From assembly GCA_964036045.1 (NCBI GenBank), contig OZ038381.1, positions 150,120,352-150,184,351 of the forward strand: 64,000 bases of DNA, given 5' to 3'. Under the pieces are notes generated by a model that saw only the letters and a program-made list of their open reading frames with translations, was not told the DNA's origin and searched no databases. Below are positions 32,001-44,000 of this stretch, piece by piece. The stretch's first letter is position 1, and every line of letters begins with the position of its first letter. The position numbers and the translations under genes were made by a program. Source of the stretch: Eutreptiella sp. 'Long Island Sound 2002' (taxonomy: Eukaryota > Euglenozoa > Euglenophyceae > Eutreptiales > Eutreptiaceae).

Positions 32001-35000
32001 AATCCCCCAACGGATTTTTTGATCTATCCCCTAAAGCTAGATATCACTTTTTTGAGGGGTGGGTGTGGGGGTTTTGGCATGACGCATGGGGGTGGGGGTG
32101 GGGCGGAGATGGGGGGGGGGTCAAAAGCTTTTGCTTAGAAGGCTCCAAGTAGTGAGGAGGCCCAGTATTGTCACATCAAACCCCGGTCGAATAGTAACGG
32201 AGCCGGCTACAACGTTTTACGTCGGCAGTTTGAATCCTGGTCGGTTGACTGTCATCGGCGGTGCCGCCGCCATGTTCACCCAATCGGGGTTCGAACCGCC
32301 GACCAAAAAGTCTGCGCCCGGCTGCATTACCATTCGGCCGCTGCTTGCCATGAGTGAAGCTCCCCACTGCTTGGAGCCGGGTCTGCCACTGACCCGGCCG
32401 TGTGTTTCTGTCTGATTGATTGCTGCTTGGCTAACTGACTGATTGGCTGACTGTTCGCCTCTCTTCGAGGTGCATTGCCGAAGGCAATAGAATTCGCCGT
32501 GAATTCATATGCAGGTGAATGCTGTCACTTGAGACATTTCCCAGACCAAAAGAACAGAGATTGTTGAAAAACACGTGTTACACCCAATACAGAAAGTCCT
32601 TTTCTCCTAGTTGAAAGACATTTTGGTCTGAACCCTAAATTACATATTACAAGAATACAAGAACCGTAGTTCATGATTGAACTTAAGTTTTTAATTGTCT
32701 TGACTGCCTACAATTTGCGGTGCAATTTTGTTTTCATTTGAATCTTTATTGCATTTATTAGTGTGTTTTTACACATGGTGGGTGTGAAGAATCTAGGTCT
32801 CGAGAATCTCGGCGGTTTTCACCGGGAAGATGCTGTTACTGCGTATGCCCTTCTGGGTGCCAAGCGCGTTCAAGAACAAGCTAGTTGTACTCGACCAGGG
32901 TTAATGCAGCAATGGGCATGGTGATCCAGGTGTACAGACGAGTGCAACAGCCAGTGCCAAGCCTGCAAGATGAGAGGAGTTTGTGAAACCACGTGGGTGA
33001 CTTCGGGCGCTTGCTCAACCCCGTGGGTGGCTTCGGGTTGTATTCCATTGCTTTGCTCAACCCCAAGGAAGCGACCCCTATGAAGGCATGCTTGTTGAGG
33101 GTCAAGAAAAAATTTAGTTAAATCGGACGGAGCAATGTTAGACTGTGTATTATCGGTGAAGAGACGGAAGACCGCTGAAGCTGAGCAGCATCTCCGGAGA
33201 TGGTTGTTGACTCGACCCACAAGGCATCAGGAGGCAATAGTGAGAAGGGTCGATGGGACAATGCCCACGCCCGCTTTTGTGTGGCCCCTTGAGTCGGCGT
33301 GATGGAACCCCAAGCTTTGGTGTGGCCCCTTGAATTGGGGTGATGGACTCCTGTCCAAGGTCAATGCTCACTTGTGGTGTAAGCGCTCACGGGCGCCAAA
33401 GTGGGTTGTTGCGGCTGGTGGAGAGATTGCAGGGTGAGGGCATGTCTACGAAGTTGGGTGGGTTGGTGGCACTTGACATCAAGGATCTCGTTTTGCAGCT
33501 TGACAACGATGGGGAGTGGTTTCTGACGGATGAGGCGAGAAATAGGAGGCAGAAGGAGAAAGAGAGGCGCAACGAGGCCAAGCAAAAGGACATGTGTGGA
33601 CAACGCAAAAAGAAAAAGGAGGCGATAAAAGGACAGAAACATGCGCATAGGCATTCGTCTAGTGATTCGTCTCATGTTCGTCTTCACCGGACGCGGTGCT
33701 CTGTCAAGTCAGGGAATCGTGACTCTTCTTCAGATTCAAGCTCCCCGAAGTCGGGTATGGGGTCTGCACCTGGAGGCTCCACACACCCAATAGAAGGCAA
33801 ACCGAGGTTGAATTGAATTGATGGATAAATGGCCGCCGACATTTTAAAACCAAGGGCACGTGTCAAGACTACACAAACCCCCCGAGTCGTCCCTGTGGAT
33901 ATTGTAGAAACTGCCACCAGGCCTCTCAGTTGGCTGATTTTGGGTGCTAGTGACAGGAGGCCCAAATGCCCCGTGACCTTGAGGGGGTTGGTGGCGCATC
34001 ACGAACGCATGGGGCAAAAAAATTTTGAGGCATTTTGACTCCAGGCTTGGGTTTTTTGACTCAGGCGGACACTCGAAGATGTGTTGGAGAAAATAAGTGG
34101 AGAGAGGGGATCCTCTGTTGAAGCCACAATATGGCACACGCTTGAGTCGGGGTTCCGAAAAGCATACGAAGGAGCATGGCGGAAATTAGCACAGGGGTTG
34201 GTTGGGTCCCAGTGAAGCCATTAGGGAGAGATTGCTGCAGTTGGTCAAAGACGGCCATTTTGAGTCAACGATCAAAAATTTGTTGTCCAGCCCCGCGTTC
34301 ATGGAGAAGTTGAGATGGATACAACAATTTGTCGAGGAGGCGGCCTCATGGTTCGCAGCAAAAATGGAAGGTAAGGGCTCGAGGACAGCTTGGTGAGCGG
34401 AGATGGATGTGTTCTACGGGGTATCTACGAGACAACGGCTCACTTTGCTCACTTTGCCCGTTTGTTGTGCTTCTTTCACGAAAAATTAGAGAAATTTCTA
34501 AACACGCAAGATCCAGTTCTAATCGTTTACGGCTGAGATTTGTGAGAAACTCTTAAATTTACACCAATATTCGCATTCTCTTGCACATTGTTGTGCGCAT
34601 TCGCATTTATCCTATACACGGGGCCTGCAGGTGGGAGAGGTGGTTGGGTGGACAAAGGGATTGGGACCCCCCCCCCCCCCCCCACCCACCTGGTGCACAT
34701 CGACATTCATGCACACCCCAGACAGGGCAAGTGCACTTTGCCAGAAGGGTTAGGCCACACAGTTGTGGTGAGAGCTACAACTAGCCCTCCCGAACTCAGC
34801 CACTTGCGCCGTCTGCCTCATGCCTGCCCCGAAGACGGTGTATTTTTTTCCATCATGTCCTCCCACGGCGTGAGCAAGATGCTACCCCACCACTTACCTC
34901 CTCCACTGCCCCCCCCCCCCCCCTCCACACACACATGGACATGGTTGCCCTTAACTAGTATTTCCTGACCAGTGAGCCAGAGGGCAATCACTCTAACCAT

Positions 35001-38000
35001 CCCTTCCAGAGGACTTCCATTGATTCCCAGTGGTGGGACAATTGGGTAGTCTTCCCGTCCCACCACTGAGATGCCCCGCCTCCACCACATCTCCGATATC
35101 ACTGTCCCCATTGTTCACCGGGTGCGTGGGCTTCGTCGGTATCCGGGATAGGCCGACCCCCCCCCCCCCCCCCGCCTCCATCTCCCCCGAACCCCCCTCT
35201 GGCATAGCCCCCCCCCCTTTATGCCACCTCTAGCCCTTCCATCACGGGGGCCGCTCAGGTGTAGGCCGTGACCCCAAAACCTCCACATATACCACCGGTG
35301 CCCATCATAGAACATTGCAGGAGAGAGCAACATTCTCCCATCACCGGGGCAATTTCAGGGGATACCTGGCGAGGTGCATGCGGTATGCTTCGCGAGGATT
35401 GCTTCCCCCGTTTTGGATGCGGCTGGGTACGACCCCTGAAAAAATGCTCGGAAGCTTTGCAGCCAGCTCGAGCCCCAAAACACAACCTATGTGGCTAGGA
35501 ATGTTCTATGGACCTTCCAGCCGAGCTTCCATGGAACAGCTGGAAGAAATTTTGGTGACATCCGTGGAACTTGAACACATTGGAACTTTAGTTGGGTGCT
35601 TGGTGCCTACTTTGCCTGCAAGGTGGTCCATGAACAAAGATGTTGCAAAGGTTGTGCACAACAAAACGCAAAGGTTGTGCCTCTTTGCCCCTTGTGCTCT
35701 TATGTGATGTTGTGCTTTATATCCTAGCACTCGCAATAGACATGTCCCATGTCAGCCAATCCACTGCATCCTCTGCGGGCCCCCAGGACCCCAAGGGCCC
35801 CAAGGACGGAGGAAGTTGGGAGTTTGAGGGAGAGCTGATTGATGTTGACGCCACCAATGTCGACTTGCCTAAACCCAAGGACGTATAGTTCCGTCTTCGG
35901 AGTGCTTTGGCGGCATTATGTCTACGGCATAAGCTGTCAGCGACCATTGAGCCTTGAATGCAAAGTGTTTTTTAAGATATGGTTACGCCTAAGCACTATG
36001 CCATTTGCCCAAAGATACATTGTTGGCAATGCTCATGCACAAAAAGTTTGAAATACCCGTGTTAACCACCAGGGAAGCTGTTGGCAAGACAACCCCTCTC
36101 GAAGCACGAAACAAGTGACGGCGTGCGGTATAGGAATCTTTGTATTGTGGGCCGTGACGCCAAATACAACACGGAGCACACATTTGCTTAAGAGGTAGAA
36201 AAATGGCTCCGCGGCCACTACAAGTTTCTCAAGTCTATACTGTCAACACACCCTGAGCCTATACGAGACCTGAAGCCGACACAGAGTGCTGTGCTCTCCT
36301 GGTTTAAGGGTGCCAAGGTCAAAAAACACAGCAAAAAGTCATCACTTGTAATGTTTAGTTCCCCCCCCTTGTGCGACATTCCGTCTGGTTGTTGCTCCTT
36401 TACCGGGCCCTGGACTGTCACCCGTTCTTCCCTTCGCATGTTGTGTCGGCTTGCTGCTTTCTGTCGGCCGTTGCGGCTGGTGCTGGTATCGTTTCCGCGT
36501 TCGCGGAGCCCAGTAGTTGGTGTGTTGGGGCTGTGCTGAATGTTGCTTGCTGTGTCGTTTGTGCATCAGCGACGCCCAATAATTTGCGTATTGAGGATGT
36601 GCTAGTTGTTGGCGGGGTTGTTTGACTGTTTTGTTGTCCGAGTGCCTTTGTCCCCAGGCCGCCCGTAGCGTGCGTTTCTGTGTGCGTGAGGCCCAGGTGC
36701 CCTATTTCTCCACGCGCTGCCCCGGCCGTCCACCATACGTCCCCCCAGCTCTTTTTTTTATACACATGGCTTTTGACGTTTTAAGGGTCATCATAATTGA
36801 CGCCTTCTGCGAGGCACCACACGCGACCATCCTTAGTGCGCCGAAAGCCACTACCAGTGGCACCCACGTCACTGAGGTGATGAGGGAGAGGCAGGGGTGG
36901 CGGGTATGGGACCAGGCCCCCTCGGGGGTCAGGGAAAAGGTGTTGGGAGGAGGAGGGGGGGGGCGAGGTGTTCAAGACAGACCTGCAGCCGGTGTATCAC
37001 CCCCATGGCCCCCTTTGGGGCATAGAGTTCTTTTGCCCTTAGCACGCAAGCCAAACCATTGTGCACCAAATCGGGCAAAACTGTCGGTTATGGACTCTTG
37101 GTTGCAAGCCAAGGGTGAACATCCAACACCCCAAGCCACAGAGTAAGTGTCTGTCTTTGTTTCAGCCTCTGGAACCCCCCCGCGCCAGAGGATGCACTGT
37201 TTTGGCAAGGCGTTTGTTTTCATGTGTGCTATCTCTGCTGCGATGGCTGCGCGACTAGCATTGGTGGAGCGCCAAAAATTTCTTCCGGCCGCCTCCTGGC
37301 CGCATGCGCATCAACATCGGCATCACCATCAGTAGCAGCATCGGCATCAGCGTCACCATCGGCATCCCCATTACCGTCTGCAACACCGGCAACACCCCCC
37401 CTATGGGCAACCCCAACCCAGCAGAAAAAGCAGCAGCAGCAACAACAGGAGCCGAAGAAGGACAAGACAGCCCCCCCACCCCCCGCCGCGGCCCTCGTGG
37501 CCGCGACGTTGGGCGTAGCGGTGCAAGTGCACTACCACCTCCACGTCTGCACCAACAAGAGCCGAGACTAAATGGCTATCCAGGCCCGGTTCATTTTTCC
37601 TGTGGTGGCCTCACAGACCCAGGCTAGGGTAACCTGGGGAGGGTTGAAAAATTTGGGGTCTTCCCCCCCGCCTTCCCTGTGGCCCTGCTGCAGCTAGCTG
37701 TGAGGGAAAATGGTGTCCCGGTGTCCCCCGGGGTGCAGGAGACGTGTAGGCGGAAGAGGCATGGGGGTGCTAGCCTTAGAGAGAAGGAGCGCAGGCTCCG
37801 GGAGGCTTCCACTGCCCACAGCAAAAGGGCACAGGGGCTGCTGGAGCAGCTGTGTGCCCCGTGGGGGGAGGCCAAAAAGCGCCAACTTCTTAAGGTGCCC
37901 CTCCCCAAAATGCCCCCCCCCCCATTGGGCAAATGGGAGCTGACCTGGGGGGGGGTGAAGGGATGCTCCATGGTGTTGTTGTTGTGGTGCACGAAGGGGG

Positions 38001-41000
38001 GGTTGAAGTTTATGACTTGGCTGGCACCAATGCCTCCAAGTCATGTTGCAACCAGTTGCGGAAAGGGGGTTTGAAGTAACCCTCCATCCACACTAACCCC
38101 TCGCACTGCAACCGAAAATTTTTTTATATGTTGTAGTCCGCATGTTGCTCTGGCACATGGAACGCCCAACGGGGGACTGGTCTGAGCCACCCCCACTTAA
38201 AACTTTTGCCATGCCAGGGAGGGAGTGTAGGGCTATGTTCACCCTGGGGGAACCATTCTTGGTTTTATAACCCTCTTTAGTGTCTAGGGTGGACCTAACA
38301 GGTTTGGGAAGCAAGCAAGCAGCAAGCAGCAAGCAAGCAAGTAGCAAGCATGCGCAAAATGGAGAAAAAGTAGATCTCCGCCGTGGTGCTTCGGATTGGG
38401 CCAAAATTTTGGTGGATGCTACTTATGGGTGTGAGGGACAACCACACAAAGTATGAGCCAGAAACTCAATGGTGGCGGCTGGGAACCGGCGTTGCAAGTG
38501 CCGGACCTCCATTTCAAAATCTGCTATTTACGGCCAAAATCAGCCATTTTTTGCCCAAAAGGCCCTAGAACGTGCTGGAAACGGCCAAATGAAGGGAAAT
38601 AGTGGCTACTCTACACGTGCAGCTAGACTTGCCCGTGCCGAAGGGCCCTCTAGGCCCCTCTAACTCCACAATACGTCCGCGAACCGCCCCCAAAAGGCCC
38701 CCAAAAGCCCCCAAAATTGTACATATTTGCCGCCGACAGCCTCAAACCAAAAATGGACCATATCTTGGGCTACGTGGCTCAAAACGCGATTTCGAGCACC
38801 CAATCCACCCGCAACCACCCACTTTTGGTGGTTTCCACCCCTCAAAATTGTCCTAACTGACACCTAGACTCCCGTACCTTGGCCTAGGTGCGGCAAGCTA
38901 CAGGAGGTAGCCCAAAGAGGTGGGTGCCAAAGTGTGTCAACAAAGTCTACCGGGTGCAAAAAAAAGATTTTTTCAAAAATGATCCTGGGCGACATGGAAC
39001 GCCAAAACAAGTGTTGGCGCTTTGTGAGCTTGTGGTGGCTTGTTTTGGCCCTCCTAAAATCCCAAAATGCCTTGAAAATGGGCTGTTTTGGGACAAAAAA
39101 TGGGTTCAAAAATGGGTCGAAAACATATTTTCCCGAAAATGATCCTAGACCATTTGGGGTGCGTGAACACGTGAAATGAGCCCATTTTGATCCCATTACA
39201 AGCCATTTTGGCCCCTCCAAGGTCACAAAATGCCTTGAAAATGGGTTGTTTTGCGACCAACAATGGGTCAAAAATTGGGCCAAAAATGTGTTGTTCCAAA
39301 AATCATCCTAGACCAATTTGGATGCACAAACAAGTGAAATGGGCCCTTGTTGAGCCCATAGCAAGCTATTTTGGCCCCTCCAAAGTCACAAAATGTCTTG
39401 AAAATGGGCTGCTTTGGGACCAAAAATGGGTCAGAAATGTATCAAAAATGTGTTTTTCCCAATATTCTTTTCCATTATTTGGGTTGCACAAACAAGTGGA
39501 ATCAGCCCATTTTGATTCAACCCATGTTGAGCATTTTTGGCCCCTCTCAAGGCCGAGAGGGCCTTGAAAATGGGCCAATCTGGGACCACAAATGGCTCAA
39601 AAGCGGGCCAAGAGCATGGTTTCCCAAAAATGATCCTAGTCCAGTTGTGGTGCCCAAACAGATGAACACAGCTCATTTTGAGCCCCTTTTGAGCTGCTCT
39701 CATCCACTTTCCAGTGTGTACCTCATTTGTCCTTGAAGTCTCCTAGATGATGTTCTTTCCCCCACCGACTCGGTGCCAATATTCAATCCCGATTGACATG
39801 GCAGCAGCCCGGGTGCATACCCCCAGGAAGATTAGCCTCCGGTGCACGGGGTGGGGCCCCGCAGTGCTCAAGCGGATCCAGAAGGTGGCTACGGATTTGC
39901 CGCCCGCGCGGGGCAAATGGCTGGTCCCTTTTGCCCCCTTCACGGGGAACGTAGTCCCCCTGTTGATTTTGCACTAGACCGCAATTGCCAAAGAGGCTGA
40001 ACCTGATGCACTTGTGCCTAAACCTGCGTCTGATTCATATGAGTCTAACCTTTATGCTTGTGTGTCCTCTACAGGGGTGAACGGCAAGATGAAGAGGGTG
40101 CTAGCCCCCCCCCCCCCTTTCCTCTGTAGGGGGGCAGAGGAAGAAAAAGAAGTGCGCCCAGGCCCCGAGCCCGTACTCCTGGTGGCGTGGGACAGGGTAG
40201 GCGGTGACGGGAAGAAGTTGGGGCTGGGCGGAGAGGGTGGTGGGTTCCCTCCCCCTGAGAGTATTGACCTCCGTCCGCTCAGTGATGGACTATGTCAGGG
40301 GCACAAGTCACCGCCCCAAGTCCTAGATGCAGCCGTTCCCACTGCTCGATGAGAGTCCATCTGGGCAAGGGGAACACATCTTGTTGATAGTCCCCCCTAA
40401 CAGTCAAGCAAGTGCGTCTCTTCAGGCAAATGAATATTTTATGGTGGCCTTTGTACAACCCGCAGACGGAATCTTCCATGTGCTGTGCTATTTGTGTGCC
40501 TAAGTGCCTGGGCGCATAGTCGAGCATATTTTGCGCCTCCATATCTGTGTGCTGCTGTGAGCAAAAAGACTGAAATAAAGTCGTGGTGGGAGCTATTCGT
40601 TGGTGCTTTACAATCATGCCTTTGTTGCAGGAAACTAAAATAGTGGGCCCGTGGACGGGGGCGGATAGTCAAGCACACTTGGGGCCTCTAGATCTCTGTG
40701 CTGCTGTGAGCAACAAGCCTAAAATAGAGTCCTGGTGGGAGCTACCGGTCGTGGCTTTCCAAAAAGGCCTTGGTTGCAAGAAACTCAACTGAAGTAGTGG
40801 GCCCCCGGACGGGGGGGGCGGATAGTTGAGCACACTTTGGGCCTCCAGATCTCTCTGCTGATGTGAGCAAAAAGCCTGAAATAAAGTTGTGGTGGGAGCT
40901 ACTAGTTGGGGATTTACAAAAGGGCCTTGGTTGCAGGAAACTGAAATAGTGGGCCTCTGGACGGGGACTGTTGAACGACGCGCCGCCGTTCCGAGAAGCT

Positions 41001-44000
41001 AGGCAGGCGAAGAAAGGGGGATGGAGCATCCGCTGTCCCTGCGAGTGCGAGGTATGCAAACAAAATACGTGTTGCCGAACCCAAAATGCGTGCGATTTTC
41101 GCGTGACTGTGCCATCCTTGCGCGTTATGTAGTCCGTTCGCAACTTCCCGTTTGCGAACTTTGCGCGAAAATCACGCTATTTTGGAGCGATTTTTTGATT
41201 TCATAGTTCCGTTTGCTCTTTCTGATCGCCGTTTGTTTCTAGGAGACGTGGGACTGCTGGGGGCCTAACCCCCGCGCGCTACGTTGCACGCAGCCGCGAT
41301 TCGGCCCTGCCCTGGGGCCGTGTGGGAAAGCGCGTTGTGTCCACTTTCCTCCCCCCCCAGAGGACATTCCCTCGAGCACCGCTCGAGATGTCTCGGCCTC
41401 CCAGGCTGCCCCAGCTGACCCGCCACCTTCCCACACGGCGGTCGTGGCGCACCCCAACACGTAGACCAATGCACAGGTGGTGTCTGCCCCACAGGTCCCG
41501 TGCCCAACTCAGACCTGTGGGAAGCCCTACTGCTCGCCATTGACAGGGCGCAGCAAGTAATTAGGTGGGCTTGGTCCCCATCGCACCAGGGCATACCAGG
41601 AAATGAAAGGGTGGACGCCCTAGCCGACAAGGGGAGGCAAGACCACCCTCTCCTCAGACAAACAGGAGATTTCCCACACACCAAGCCCGGTAGCCCCAGT
41701 CAAGGGACGTACGCAATTTTTGTTTGACTGCGATTCCGCTATGGAAACAGCCGTGGCCTTGACTCTATTCAACACACCTTCGCAGGCCAGCTCAGACGCA
41801 CTCTAGCAACAAGATGTGGCAAGTGCCCTTGCTGGTCTTTTTAGCCAATCATCTAGTGCAAGTTCCACATCCCCCAAGGGCAAGGGAAGGGGAACACATG
41901 TGAAGGCTACACCCCCGTCACCTTCTTCTGGTGAAACTGTTTCTGGAAACCAGGCAAGCCGGAGCGCACGGGCTTCGGGCATCCCAAGGGAAAGCCCAAG
42001 AAGAGTCCCGTACCCACGAAAGGGGTGGCGGTTTCATGAAGCAGGAACACCTTGGACGACTTGCCTTGAGTGCCTTTGTCTTCTTTGCCATGTCAGCTGT
42101 CTGACATGGTTGTTGTGTGTACATGTAAGCTGTGTGACACAAAGATGTTTGTGTGCTTGTCAGAGGTTTGGCATTAGACGTCTTGCATGTGTTTGGTACA
42201 TGTGCCTGTGTGCATGTGCGTGATGCGCGTGCCTACATGTGCAAGTGGCACGTGCACATTGCACATCTGCTCCGTCCAGCGCCGCCCTGTTTTCTTGAAA
42301 TGGCCTCGTCGTCTTCTTCTTCCTTTGGCATCCGCATGCCATCACCTGTGGCTGAGACTCACCAACAGCCCCTTCTGCCCTCGCTCGGCCTGTCGTTCGC
42401 CCAGACCAGGCCATAGGCAGCAGCCATGGGCATCAACAACAGCAGCAGCAACCAACATTGCAGAACAGGAAGAGAACACACACGCGAACTGCAGAGGGGC
42501 AAGCTAAGCTCGACGTCAAAAAGATCAAGAGGCAGGTGGACTACTTCAAGAAGCGACTAAGAGGGCGTTTGGGACATTAGGGCGCCAAGAAGGTGATGTG
42601 CGGAGGGGTATTCAAGCTCAAGATTAAGATTAGAATGCGGAAGGCTGAGGCGGATGCGTTCCTCGCAGCAGCAGCAGACGACCTGTCCAAGAGGTTGAAG
42701 ACTGATTGGGACTGGCACCGTGATCCTAAGGGGGAGATCTGGAAGAAGCTAGGTGAAAAATATGCTTGTCACTTGCAAGCCGACATCACTGCTTGCTGCC
42801 ACAATAGCCGAAAAAATAAAATCCTCATGTCCCAGAGCAAGGAACGAGGAACCCCCGACTACCCCCTGTACTTGTGGATCCATGGGCCGCCAAAGCTGGT
42901 CGATCTTATGGCCAAGATGTTCGACACGTGAGATAGAACATGGCCTGATGTGACCTTCTTACCATTGTGTTACTTGTATTGTGTTGTGTCACCTGTTTGA
43001 CACGAAAAGAGTGTTGTCGGAGTTGGAAGTGCCTACCTACATGCTGGTGTCCGGCGTGCATTTGCACTTTGTTTTTCGGGGGCTGCTGCCTTGAGGCAGA
43101 CTGGTGTGTTAGACGCCTGACATCACTCTTTAACTGCGTGGTTTGAGGATGGTATCCAAATTTTATTTTATTTCATCCTATCTGCTCCGATTTTTCTAGT
43201 GTCAGACGTCTAGCACAAACTTCCTTGCACGTTGTCTGTCAGTAAGTGTTGAGACGTTCTCCGGACTTTGATTTGTCAAACTTTAATTTGTGTGCAAACA
43301 ATCAGAATGGGAAGCACAATCTGATGCCTATGGACCTTTGGGGGTTGTTCCGGGATAACAGCGCTGAGCTGTGTTTTGTGCTGTATTGTGCCGATGTATC
43401 GGAATTGGTATAGGTATTCACAACACTTTATTGCACTTTTGATCTATCATTGTCCACATGCACCTGCACCGGTGCCCATGCCCGTGTTGCCCTTGTCCCT
43501 GTACCGCATGCGCTTCTGTGCAGGATTCGATTCCCTCACTGTTCCGCTGTTCTAGGCCCATTACTCAAAGTGCGCGCCACAAGCGCCGCAGGATAAACAC
43601 CCCCATGGAAAAGGAATACGCCAAGAAGTTGTTACACCGATAAGGCTTGTTACACTGATAATGCTTGGTGACAGAAAGCGCTTAACACATCCACAATAAT
43701 TAAGGCGTAGTCATAGTTTTGGCACTTGGGACGATCAATGAAGTCCACATACATCAGGGACTTAACCATATGAGGCAGAGGTAACACTCCCAATAGTCCA
43801 CGGTCACTTTGTGTATTCCTCTTGCTGGTGACACACTCTTTGCATGTCCGGTGCATGTCTTTCACCCTCTTTGTCACCTGTTTGTCAGGCATACGGGTGT
43901 ATTTTCGTTACTAGTTTTACCTTTTCGGGCCTCTTCCCCCCACAAATGGTGCACTTGTTGCCCGTCCCCAACATGGAATGGGCCGTGTATGAACTTTGAG

